From contig CM055098.1 of NCBI GenBank assembly GCA_029204225.1, positions 25,711,473-25,775,472 of the forward strand: a stretch of 64,000 bases of DNA, in the 5' to 3' direction. Both the position numbers and the translations under genes were made by a program. A model generated the notes under the pieces. The model did no database searches. It was given only the letters and a program-made list of their open reading frames with translations, and was not told the origin of the DNA. The DNA comes from Diphasiastrum complanatum. Lineage: Eukaryota; Streptophyta; Lycopodiopsida; Lycopodiales; Lycopodiaceae. Positions 53,391 to 64,000 of this stretch are shown here, piece by piece; position 1 is the stretch's first letter, and each line of letters opens with the position of its first letter.

Positions 53391-54005
53391 TTTTTTGGTT
53401 GATATTGGAGGAACACTCCGAAGTGGCTCTGGCTCCACCAAAGCCACCGTCAATTCCATTTGTTGTGGAGTCTCAATAAAGTTGCTCTTTCGCACACTTG
53501 TTTCCTCGACATCTCTATTTTGTTGTCTTGCCCTGCTACTAGCATTCTTTTTGTTCATCTCTACAAAAGTTGGATCATTTGCAATTTGCAGTTTTGCATT
53601 TGGAAACCCTTCAATGAAGTTTTTGTGAGATATGTCACAAACATCATAATCGTGCACTATCCAATTCAATCCACAACAAGAATTAACTTCTTTGTTAACA
53701 CTTGCCGTCATCATAGATATATCGTAATCTTCAATGTTTGCATGCAACTCCAAATATTTGCCATCCTGTACAGTAAACACTTTAAAAAATATAGAACCTA
53801 AATCATCAAAGCCTTCTTGAATATCAACAACACATCCACCGTTCAATTTCCTCCCTTTATTTTTTCGTAATGAAAAGAAGAATATGTCTCTTCTCTTGTC
53901 ATTCTCAAATACCTCAAAGCACCACCTATATCTATTGTCAATTTGAACAAAACTGTCTAATGCACCAATAGGTGGAACAACATATTCTTGCACGGAAGCA
54001 TATCT
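53364..54005 (-). pseudogene. N-terminal exon region of the ParB/methyltransferase relic
   Basis: Open for about 210 codons: YVVPPIGALDSFVQIDNRYR, CVVDIQEGFDDLGSIFFKVF, KEVNSCCGLNWIVHDYDVCD, then a basic, low-complexity linker (KKNASSRARQQNRDVEETS). No domain recognised. The upstream boundary is a likely splice acceptor. The frame is lost at an A7 run near 53390 and continues in another frame to the insertion. Confidence 0.55.
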
Positions 54006-54119
54006 GCCAAATTAACAACAGCAAATTAGATTTCTCTATATCTACAAAAGTCATCAAAGATCTTTGCAATTGTGAAAAGAAAAACAAAAACACATAAATA
54101 AATATATTGATTAAAACCT

Positions 54120-55108
54120 ATAAACTAATAATATACATATGTACAGTTCTAAGGCAACTAAGGCAAGCCATGGTCTCAGAAAGTTCTACATCCACTTCGA
54201 TATTCTATATGTCAATTGTTGTTCGTCCACGAATGAGACTAGATAGCTATAACTCGAACGATGTTCCTGAGACCCTATAGTCGTAACTTGAACACTGTTC
54301 GAGTTATTAGCACAAAAGAGATTGTTTCCAAGACCATGTAGCCATAACTCGAACAATCTTCGAGTTATTACTACAACAAGAGGTTGTTCCTGAGACCATA
54401 TAGCTATAAAACTCTCTAGCGCATTACAGTCGTTTGCTGTGTATCCATAAAACATGCTCTAAAGAACTGTCTTAAAAATCATCTTATTCGTTCGTCACGA
54501 GTACTTTCTTTTTAGCACTCGAATAATGACTATCTTTGGTACAGTCTAGCACGATCATTGAATAAAAGTGTATGTATACATAATGACAGTCCCTGTCTAA
54601 AGACTTGAGTCTTTGATCTGTGTTCCTGATTGTAATTGACATAAGTTTCTAACGTGCTCTAAAACTATTCGTGTTCTTTAACCATTAAATTGGACTTAAG
54701 TTGTTGAGGACTTATGTCTAGAAACAAATAGTTCACAAACGCGATTAATTAATTGTCTGCACAACCACGAATACATCGAACATTTCTCGACTCTCTGTTG
54801 ACACCTTAATTGGCCGGAGTGTAGTACTGTTGTACTACTCTGATAACATCTCATCTGTAGAACGCGTTTCATTCGATTTGATAGAGGCCAGATTGTTGTT
54901 ATGAAATTATTAACATTACACACCCCAAATACAGGTAATATTGGTTACTTTCTAATGTCTGTCGACAACCAGAATAACACTCGAAACCACTTGTCATAAT
55001 TGTACCAACAAATACATAAGTTTCTAATGTTGTCCGCTGTGGAAACGACATTATTTACTACAAAATCTATATTAACCTTGTTGGTATAGTACAACATATA
55101 TCAATTTT
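54120..55108 (+). repeat. Athila-like Ty3 LTR remnant
   Basis: Non-coding stretch ending ATATATCAATTT just before a PBS. Near 54240-54420 the word ATAGCTATAACTCGAAC recurs four times in varied form, with GTTCGAGTTATTA in inverted orientation. The left boundary is not clear. Confidence 0.5.
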
Positions 55109-55127
55109 TGGCGCCATTTTCGGGGAT
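55109..55127 (+). other. primer-binding site, Athila/tRNA-Asp type
   Basis: TGGCGCCATTTTCGGGGAT, close to the tRNA-Asp-complementary word of Athila-like elements. Confidence 0.65.
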
Positions 55128-55645
55128 AGCTTAGAAAAGTTATAAGAAATCTGACACATCCATTTCCATCTCTAGTGTATGTCAGATAGAGAATCCCGAT
55201 TAGAACGATACTGTAAGCTTAGAGAGAAATTTTTACGAAGACAGAGTGAGAGTGCGAGTCGAAGAAATCTAGACGAAATCACTACTCAGTTACATTAGAG
55301 GAGTTCTAAATCCAAAAAAGACCTTTTGTAAAGATTCTTTTTATATTTTTTCTCAATTTTTTCTTACACATGGACCAATCAAAACACTCAAATTGAAAAT
55401 CTACGTAACGTAACTTTTTGAGTCCACATTTTGATTCCACACTAAAAATGGCATAACTTTTTAGTGGTAAGTCCAAATTTAGCAGAGTTTGGTGCATTGA
55501 GTGTGCTCGACAAGGGCTTTCCAATTATATGTTACATAATATACTTCTGAACTAGAACTTAAAATTTATGGCAAGTCAAAAGTATTAGTGCTATAATATT
55601 TTAATAATATAAACTACATCTTGCACAAATTCTTAAAGGATCTTT

Positions 55646-56283
55646 TTGGAGCTCAAAACTCCTCTAATGCTTGAACTCCTTTATCTACCCCCCATCTTAA
55701 GCAGTGAATGGGTTTCACCCATTGTTGTTGTCCCAAAGAAGAAGACTGGCAAAATACGAATATGCCAGGATTTCCGCAAGCTCAATGCTGTCACAAGGAA
55801 GGATCATCATCCTTTGCCCTTCACTGATTCTATCTTAGATCAAGTTGCTGATAGTTTCTGTAATGGTTTCTCTGGTTATAATCAGGTTGGAGTGCAAAAG
55901 GGGGATCGTTCAAAGACCACATTCACTATGGATTTGGGCACTTATACATTGCAACGGTGTTGAGATACTTGTTTATCCCTTCATCCAGAGAAATGTTTTT
56001 TCGGTATGAAAGAAGGAATATTACTTGGACACAAGATATCAAACAGAGGAATAGAAGTCGACAAAGATAAAGTCGAGCTTATAAAGAATCTTCAGATACC
56101 AACCAATCTACGTGAACTAAGAGCTTTCTAAGGACATGTCGGCTATTATCGGAGATTTATTCAAAATCATGCTTCTATTGCTGCCTCTCTTACTCATCTA
56201 CTCAAGAAACAAGTGGAATACTTGTGGACATATGAACAGCAAAAAGCATTCAAAAGCATAACTTCCATCATGCTCATCTGTTA
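55646..56283 (+). pseudogene. Ty3 RT fragment lacking the YxDD block
   Basis: Starts SSEWVSPIVVVPKKKTGKIR, ICQDFRKLNAVTRKDHHPLP and KTTFTMDLGTYT, then jumps to LHPEKCFFGMKEGILLGHKI and RGIEVDKDKVELIKNLQIPT and the connection region. About 60 residues with the catalytic YxDD are missing. The wording fits the Athila/Tat side of Ty3. Confidence 0.8.
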
Positions 56284-56459
56284 AATCTAATTTTGTTTCT
56301 ATCCCCATCCATACTGATCCACCGTTTACTGACTCTTTTCTCTTCTTCTTCTTTTTAAAAAATTAATTAAAAAAAGAAGAAAAAAAAACGTTTGAACACC
56401 ATCATTGTACGGTCCTTGAAGCAATCCTTCAACCAGCTACTTTGTGACATTATAGTGCT

Positions 56460-58315
56460 GAACTATGGAGACCGTCCTTGCAAGATTATCTAAACTAAAG
56501 AAGTTCTCTGATGAAACAATCCGAGACTACACCCATTGGATCTTCCATCTAGTGAATGATTGTCCGATTCCTGAATAGATTATCATGACAAAATACTATG
56601 CTGGACTGCCCAACAAGATCAGATCTAGTATGCAAGTGTTAGCATCCTATGCGTCACTTGCACAACTCCGTAAGAATGTTGCCATGATGGAACTGTAGAT
56701 CTCACATGGGATGATAGATTTTTCCTACCGCTTTGATGAATCATCAGATGGAGAATCAGAGGAACAAGAGTCAACAATGAGCAATGATCTAACAATAATG
56801 GAACCCTATACAAGACAATCTAGTGCAACAGAGTCAAGCGGATCAAGTGCAGCGGAAGATAAAAAAACCTTGCACTTCAAGTTCAGGCTATTCTCAAGTT
56901 GATGCTCGCAAGGTCAATTTTTTTGAGAAGGATAAATATACCTTATGCTTTGGAGATCATCCAAGTACCAAGTGTCCAATAAAAAATCTGTGCTTCTTAC
57001 AAGGGCAAAATGCAGAGCAACAAGTTCGACAGCCAAATCCAAGAATTCAACGGTCAGAAGCAGAATCAAACTGACAAGGAGCTCAACCGAAGGATGGATG
57101 TCAGATTGATCCATCTAAATCACGATTTTCTTCAACAACTAGTGGCAAGGTGGAGGTATTGGTCATATCATCTTGCATGTCTCCGAAACATCCTACCACT
57201 ACAACTATGTTATTCGCTCCAATGGAGGATTTAAAGTCCTCAATGACTCTAAAGAAGACCACAATAGCCTACCAGTCTATTTTGTGGAAGATCCTAAGGG
57301 GTATCTATTACCAGTGTATGCCTATCAACTTAGAGGTGATGGTGTATTGCACTCGATAAGATGCTATGGATGCGGTGGAGAATATCATCAAGCTGAATGT
57401 CCACATCGAGGAGATCCATCAACATTCGAACCCTGTTGTGCACAATGCGGAGTTAATCATCCATGACGAGAGTGCCCGTTGAGAAATTCACAAGTAGCCA
57501 GAAGGCATTTGGCTTATGAAGATCGATATGCACATGTGTATGCACCTGTGCTGACCAATCCACCTACAAATAGAATGTGCTACAAACGAATAATCCTAGT
57601 GCCACCTGGTTATGAAACAAGTGATGAGAATGATAATTCAACAAAAGTCCCAAGGTTCACAGACACACCCATGGGAAACCAAGTAATACCATCACAGAAA
57701 ACAGAGCTGGTAGAGTCTATCAAGCCAATGATGGCTGAGGAAGTCAAGAAATTGGCAACCAAGGAATTCTGACAAGTTCTATCAAGACTCTTGGCACACT
57801 CAATGCCCAGATTTATTAGGGATGAATTACAATGAGAGCCTGTCAGCGGAGCGACGAGAAGGCAGTTCAACACGAGATCCAAAGGACAGTGCAGTCATGT
57901 AGCCTTCAAATGGGAAGTGCACTGGGAAAGGGAAGACTAAGATTGCACTTCAACGAGCAAGATTCAACCAAAGTCTTTGACTGTTCCACAAAACAACAGA
58001 CCATCAACAATGCCAAATCCGATTATATCCATTCTCAAAAGGCCAAAATCCAGGGATTCCAAGCCCAAAACGGCCAAGTGTACAACAAGAACCAGCACCT
58101 ACAATGACAACACCTTGTCCTCAATTTGTGAGATTGACTGTTGAGGAGAGTCTTTAGGTTATGGTATACCACGAATACCTGGATAGACAAGAGAGTCAAG
58201 CAAGCATGTCATATCCACATTACGGGTTGGGAGAGTCTATGACATTGGGACCAGTTATGCCAATCTATGAGGAACCATATCAACAAGCTTTGTCTTGGGA
58301 TCCTCTGGGGCCCTA
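56460..58315 (+). pseudogene. Ty3 gag fragment with zinc knuckles
   Basis: Frames METVLARLSKLKKFSDETIR and YYAGLPNKIRSSMQVLASYA match the gag type at 29799. Later zinc-binding pieces read CFGDHPSTKC and CYGCGGEYHQAEC then CCAQCGVNHP. Gag here lies after an RT fragment, the reverse of the normal order, so this is a rearranged or nested remnant. Many stops. Confidence 0.7.
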
Positions 58316-58389
58316 GGTGTAAATAAAATAAGTTAAAGGCCAAAGTCTAAGTTACAAACTTAAGTTTCAAATAAGGAATCTAATTTGGT

Positions 58390-59060
<671 letters not shown>

Positions 59061-59521
59061 CACCAAGTGGGAAGAAGAAACTAGACAATCAAGGGCGAAC
59101 AAGCAACTATAGAGTTAAAGCCACCAATATTGCATATCTTTGCTTATGGGAATCAAATGTGCACCTGTTTAATTGATCATAGGGAGAAGCTACTTATTGC
59201 TAGAAATCCATGTGATTTCAATAATCATGACTAAATTGCATCATGAAAATTGGTCTGGGCATTTGAAAATGCTTAAATTGTCAACAAGAATCATTTAGTC
59301 AAGCACTTTGCATGCAACAAAACCATAATACTAAATGGTATAATTCCAACTTCCAGTGTACAAAGGCATATATTCAAAACTTTTAGAAATATTTTCTTTA
59401 TTAGTTTGTGTAACACAACAATGATAGACCCTAACTTTATACATCATTTCTCATGAATAAACAAATCTCCAACTTCATCGTTGGCTTGGAAATCAATATC
59501 CTCAATATATATTGGGTAGTA
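59061..59521. other. no gene recognised
   Basis: AT-rich DNA between two retroelement remnants. Confidence 0.4.
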
Positions 59522-59911
59522 GTTGTTGATGTTGAATTTCACACATGTGGGAATGCCACAAATTGTGATTTTGATCTCCTAAGATGTGGTGATTGCACAT
59601 AGATCACACATAGATTGAAAACCAAGATCTATTTTCATAAATCTAAGGCAAGAGCACTAAGAAATCATGCATAAATCAATCATACAAGTACACTCACACG
59701 TGTGGAGACCTGATTATGAAAAACTAAGTATGAAAATGCCCTCCTCTCGGGTAGAGAGAGAATCTAGTATCAAGAAATCGACTAGAGAGAGAAACCAATT
59801 TGACTCAAAATGTCCAGAAATCTCATAACTCCATAAAACTTACAATACAAATGGACTATTGCCTCTATATGTAGCTACTCGAGGTAGAGGGGAGTGAAAC
59901 ATGATTGCACC
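59522..59911 (-). repeat. copia LTR remnant with upstream PPT
   Basis: On the minus strand GAGGAGGAAAAGAAGAAGGGG precedes TGCAATCATG. It ends near ATTCAACATCAACA. Contains CTCTCGGGTAGAGAGAG and CACACGTGTGGAG words shared with other LTRs here. Confidence 0.55.
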
Positions 59912-59944
59912 CCTTCTTCTTTTCCTCCTCAAAATCCTATTGGT

Positions 59945-60425
59945 TCAGTGACATGTAATCTTCATTGGACCATTTTGATAGGTGAATATCTTTGATTCAA
60001 TGGGATCATACTGTTTATAAGCTTTGTCTAAAGTAGTATAACCGATGAAAATGGATTTGATACTGTGTGAGTCCAGCTTCTTTCTGATCTTCTTTGGTAA
60101 TTGTGCACAAGCAATACATCCGAAAACTTTGAGATTCGATAGTGATGGGTTGGAGCTTGTCCAAACTTCATAAGGTGTTTTGTCTGAGAGCCCTTTAGTC
60201 GAGCATATATTCTGAATATAAGTTGTAGTGGAAACAACTTCATCCCATATAAGCTTAGGCACTGTCGAGTGAGCAAGCATACACTTAGCCGCTTGAGCTA
60301 AGTTCTATTCTTTCTCTCAGCAAGTCCATTCATTGTTAATCAATGTCTTTGTTAAGACAATACTCCTTCAATTCAGTTGAGATGTATTCTCCACCATTGT
60401 CTTGTGAGAAATTGGCAAAAATCTA
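59945..60425 (-). pseudogene. copia integrase fragment
   Basis: QDNGGEYISTELKEYCLNKD then MLAHSTVPKLIWDEVVSTTT and SNPSLSNLKVFGCIACAQLP. The sequence passes straight into a PPT and LTR, so RT and RNase H are missing. Confidence 0.8.
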
Positions 60426-60567
60426 GCTTGGTAATTTTATGAAAAAAGTTTGTAAGTGAATCTCACATGTGTGGAGGATGTTCCCACGTGTGGAGAATTG
60501 TGAATTAAATTAAAAATGCTAGATATAGGGGTCTTATGTTTTTTGTATCAAGCATTTAGGTGTAGGA

Positions 60568-61237
60568 TGTTGATAGTGTCAAATTTGGCATAAATGGCAA
60601 ATTATCCATTTCCAATTGTAATGCCACTATTGAGTCAAAATAGAGTAGGAGGCCAAACTCGAGCCAACTAGTGTGTAGACAAGTGTGATGCTTTTGTTTG
60701 ATGAAGTTTAAGAGGTTCAATAGGATTTAGAGGTGGAACCATGAGTGGTCCAATAGAATCTGAGATATGCTTGAAAATGGTCCAGTAGAATTTAGAGGTG
60801 AATGGAACAATGGTCCAATAGGATTAAGAGGTGGCAAAAGTGTGGTCCAATCATGATTGAGCATTGTGGTAGCTCATGAATTTATTAGTATCATTGTACT
60901 TCTCATTTAGATCTAATTGATTTTGAGATTGAGTGGATTTTGTGAGTAATTGGTTTTCTGGCTTTCTCTCTCTACCCGAGAGCTCATGATGATTTTCTCT
61001 CTCTATCCGAGGAGAGCAGCTTGTTTTTACTTAGATTATTTTTTGAACACTTCCCACACGTGTGAGTGAGAGTTGGAAGTGATTGAACACATGTAGTAGT
61101 GTGTTTTTGCAATAGAATCAAAGATAGATCTTGAATCTCAATCTAGTCTTGACCTTGGTGCATCTACACACCTTAGGAGATCACAAGCACATGTTGTGGA
61201 CAGTCCACACGTGTGAAATCAACATGGTATCAGAGCC
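60568..61237 (+). repeat. copia LTR (657 bp) with PBS
   Basis: TGTTGAT at 60568 and ATCAACA at 61218-61224 form a 7-bp terminal inverted repeat. TGGTATCAGAGCC (61225-61237) follows directly. It contains CTCTCTACCCGAGAG and two CACACGTGTG palindromes. No internal coding region follows. Confidence 0.75.
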
Positions 61238-61654
61238 TACCTAAGTTCACCATGCATTTTGATCCATTTGAGTGAAAACTATTCATCAATCTTGAGCTAG
61301 ATATTGTCAAATCCATTTTCCTAGCTATCTTGTCCAATTTTGGATCAAAAGAGATCAATAGGGCATTGATTGGGTCTGACCTGGTAGTGTACAAAATCAG
61401 GTGCTCAGACACGTGTGAGGAACATCCAATTTCAGTTTGGGAGTTCTCTTTCATGTTTGATTCAAAAATCTTGCTAGATAGCTTGTTTTAAAGCTATTTT
61501 TGTCTAGTTTCTGCTGCAATCAATTTCATTCCATTTGCTTGTGCCAATCAAAAGTTATAAGCTTTTGAAGAGGGTTAGGTAGGGCACCTAGACCTGGGTG
61601 GACACATTTGGTTTGGTCAAGAGATTGCTTGTTTGATCCAAAATCACAGTTGAA

Positions 61655-62307
61655 TGTGAAAAATTGTCAACTAGTAGTATTTTCCTAACTTGAGATTTTG
61701 TAGGCCTATGGCCAAATAAAAGTTAGAGATAGGTTCATACATGTATGTAGAGGCCCAAAGTATGTGTACACTACTTTTGAGGTCACATTAATTAGAGGAG
61801 GTCGAGTGTGGAGCTCTTCTATTGGCTCATAATTTGGTGCATTCCTATTTGACCAAATTTCTAGGTATATGGGTGAATCCTATTGGACCCCAATTTTAGC
61901 CTATCATAAGACAAGTGGCCAAGAGGCACTATGGCTGCTATAAATAGCCATCTCCACGAGTATGTACACATCTCATTTTCATTCTATTGAATGAATGTTA
62001 TGCTCTTTGAAGATCCATCTTCTTCTCTCTCACTTTTTTGTTCATATCTTGCATTCTAGCCACTAGAATTGTGATTTCTTTGTTGCTATGGCTTCACACG
62101 TGTGAAATGCAGGTTGTAGGCTCTGAAGTACGGACAGGGACAGCAAGTTTCTGTTTGTGGAAGCTTATGATCAGATTTTGATGTTTAGTTGATGTTTAGT
62201 ATGCTTAACATCACAATTTCTATCATTTTTTCAATCTAGATGTGCATAACTTCCATGGCCAAGATCTTTATGAAACTTTAGCATCTTTTGGATCTGAGTT
62301 TTTCACA
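61655..62307 (+). repeat. 5' LTR of the copia element at the right edge
   Basis: TGTGAAAAA and TTTTTCACA form a 9-bp terminal inverted repeat around 653 bp. It has a TATA box (CTATAAATAG, about 61938) and the palindrome TTCACACGTGTGAA (62093-62106). The PBS TGGTATCAGAGC (62308-62319) adjoins it. Confidence 0.85.
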
Positions 62308-62916
62308 TGGTATCAGAGCATTAGGCGGCCAAATGTGCAGGTTTTGCCAGATTTAGAAGAGATTTGTGGGCGAGTTTGCTTTTGTAGCATTCCAATCAAG
62401 TTTCTAGCTAAAAATCTTGTTGATTTATGTGTAGAAATTGGATCTTTGTGATCAAAACATCATTTGTATGCATTTCAATTGAAGTAGGGCGAATTCCCTC
62501 TATACTTATCAGAATAAGGAGACAAAAATTGTTTTGGAAAGAGGGAGATGCAAGATCCAACAAGATCCTATTAGTTTTCCATTCTAGCATATAGTTTTTT
62601 GATTCAATTTCTTGCTTCTTCATGTCAAAAACTTCAAAATTGATGTAACCCTCTGATTTTCAGTTTGCTGAATGATTCAAGAGTGTATTTCAATCTTAGG
62701 AGTGAGGGAAAAGCAAGTATATTGAGGTTTGGTCTTGGTTTGATCAAGAAATCATAAAACTAGTGGCTAAAATTGAGAAAAAAGTGAGGAAAAGATAGAA
62801 AAAGTAAGGTTTTAGGTTCCAAATCTTTGTGATTTCTTCTTGTGTTTCATTTGTTGATTCAAGAGAGTGCTTAGTGCATTGGAACAGGTCAAAGATCAGA
62901 GATCAATCATTGCAAC

Positions 62917-64000
62917 ATGGCTACAAATGGAGGCTACATGTTGGAAAGCAATGATAGGCTTACCTCCCTCAACTATTCTACTTGGAAAGTAAGGATGGAG
63001 TCTTTGCTTGAGATGAATGAGTTGATGGATATTGTTGTAGGTGTGGAGGAGAGACCTTTGGCACCTCAAGAACAATTGAGGTATGACAAGAGGGCAAAGA
63101 AAGCCCTTCACATGATCAAGATGAATGTGACAAATGAGCTTATCAAAGAGGTTGGTAAGTGCACATCATCTAGTGAAGCTTGGGAAGCCTTGAAGAAGGT
63201 TTATGAATCCAAGTCTACTTCTAGAGTGTTGACTTTAAGAAGGCAAATCTTTTCTTGTATGCAAAAGAAGAGTGAGAATGGACATGCTTTTGTTTTGAGA
63301 GTTAAAGCATTGAATGATGAGTTAGCATGCATTAATGATGGCATAAATAATGAGGAGCTTGTTCAAGTGATTCTCAATGGCTTGTTGGATGATCATGCTA
63401 ATCTTGTTCAAAGTTATGCTATCCAAAAATGTTTACCAAGTGTTGGAGACTTGCAAGAGGTCTTGTTGGCTGAAGAATTTAGGTTGCAAACAAGAGTGGG
63501 AGCATCTTCTACATCTCAAGGAGGAGAAGAGGAGGCAATGTTCTCTAAAGGCAAGTTCAAGGGCAAAGGTAAAAGCAATTGGTCTAAAGGGCAAGACCAA
63601 GGTGAGCACTCTACTTTTGGCAAAAAGAAGGATAGATCTAAGCTAAAATGTTTCTATTGTGGAGTCAAAGGGCATTTTGCTAGTGATTGTTTTAAGAAAA
63701 AGAGGGATCAAGGGGAAAAGCAAACCAATCTAACTATTGATGAGGGTGGGGATGAGCTTCTTTCAAATGATGCTTTTGTTATGTCATCTTGCTTGTTGGC
63801 TAATCATGGAGACATTGATCCTTGGTGGATTGATAGTGGAGCCACTTCTCATATGACATATCATAAAGAGTATTTTTCATCTTTAATGGCATTTGATGGT
63901 GATAGGAAGGTAATCTATACCGCAAATGATGGTGAGTGTGCAATCAAGGGGATTGGCACAATTCCTATTTCACTTTCTACAAATAGGAATATAGAATTGA
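62917..64000 (+). CDS. copia gag-pol polyprotein, N-terminal part, open to the window edge
   Basis: 361 codons without a stop from ATG 62917, about 600 bp after the PBS. Order: MATNGGYMLESNDRLTSLNY with the gag Trp (STWKVRMES), EAWEALKKVYESKS, LTLRRQIFSCMQKKSENGHA, the zinc knuckle CFYCGVKGHFASDC (from residue 245) and the protease WWIDSGATSHM with its catalytic Asp at residue 306. Truncated only by the end of the window. Its relatives at 28309-28781 and 38291-39109 are broken, so this is the youngest-looking copy. Confidence 0.9.
   Translation, partial: MATNGGYMLESNDRLTSLNYSTWKVRMESLLEMNELMDIVVGVEERPLAPQEQLRYDKRAKKALHMIKMNVTNELIKEVGKCTSSSEAWEALKKVYESKSTSRVLTLRRQIFSCMQKKSENGHAFVLRVKALNDELACINDGINNEELVQVILNGLLDDHANLVQSYAIQKCLPSVGDLQEVLLAEEFRLQTRVGASSTSQGGEEEAMFSKGKFKGKGKSNWSKGQDQGEHSTFGKKKDRSKLKCFYCGVKGHFASDCFKKKRDQGEKQTNLTIDEGGDELLSNDAFVMSSCLLANHGDIDPWWIDSGATSHMTYHKEYFSSLMAFDGDRKVIYTANDGECAIKGIGTIPISLSTNRNIEL

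Larger units (their letters stand above)
46355..54005 (-). pseudogene. ParB-like plus beta-class DNA methyltransferase gene, broken by an LTR element
   Basis: Read on the minus strand with 48296-53182 removed: an N-terminal part of unknown type (from an acceptor TTTGGCAG near 54005), a ParB-like part with RCELPPAQCN, LPPVDVVPYYEK and FYVVDGQHTI, then a methyltransferase part with VVVDASHDLDESW at the motif IV position, SSMVFEKLVTWL and, across a frame-preserving 139-bp intron (46847-46985), SEVVIDAFTGG at motif I. Catalytic motif IV before SAM-binding motif I is the beta-class order. DASH replaces the usual [DS]PP[YFW]. Lesions: the LTR insertion, two single-base shifts at homopolymers (A7 near 53390, G7 near 46814) and four TGA stops. 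The domain calls rest on motif reading and need a profile search. The 5' end is missing. Confidence 0.6.

Overview
This window is nuclear DNA of a land plant. The evidence is one spliced host gene whose protein matches plant EXO84B from end to end, plus the usual plant load of Ty1/copia and Ty3/gypsy LTR retrotransposons, a LINE fragment and long (CT)n tracts. The lineage cannot be fixed from sequence alone. The very long TE-filled introns and a spliced ParB/methyltransferase relic hint at a seed-free plant or a gymnosperm, but that is a weak inference.

Layout. 1-1386: decayed + strand copia integrase. About 1374-7563: a nearly complete but frameshifted copia element on the minus strand (5' LTR 6408-7563, primer-binding site, gag, protease, integrase, RT, RNase H, PPT, truncated 3' LTR). 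7564-8498: promoter region. 8499-26651: the host gene EXO84B in seven exons, reading to 751 codons. Its intron 1 (3.1 kb) holds a cluster of perfect hairpins and a miniature LTR-like repeat. Its intron 2 (10.6 kb) holds a chromodomain Ty3 pol remnant, an LTR, a gag-protease unit without RT, and a LINE fragment. 27 to 42 kb: mixed copia and Athila-like Ty3 debris, including a direct duplication of about 2.2 kb (28785-31020 and 32225-34470) and a 5'-truncated copia (34992-39109) inserted into the second copy. 42.3-44.2 kb: Ty3 LTR sequence with long (CT)n tracts.

46.3-54.0 kb (minus strand): the most unusual locus. It is a broken, intron-containing gene whose parts read as a ParB-like domain followed by a beta-class DNA methyltransferase (motif IV region before motif I). 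It is split by a complete 4.9-kb non-autonomous LTR retrotransposon (48296-53182) with matching LTRs, PBS, PPT and a perfect 5-bp target duplication (TTACA).

54.2-64.0 kb: Athila-like LTR/PBS, an RT fragment that has lost its YxDD region, gag fragments, copia LTRs and, at the right edge, a copia element whose gag-protease frame is open without interruption from 62917 to the end of the window.

EXO84B is the only gene judged functional. The copia frame at 62917 may belong to a recently active element. Everything else is retrotransposon sequence at different stages of decay, plus the ParB/methyltransferase relic.
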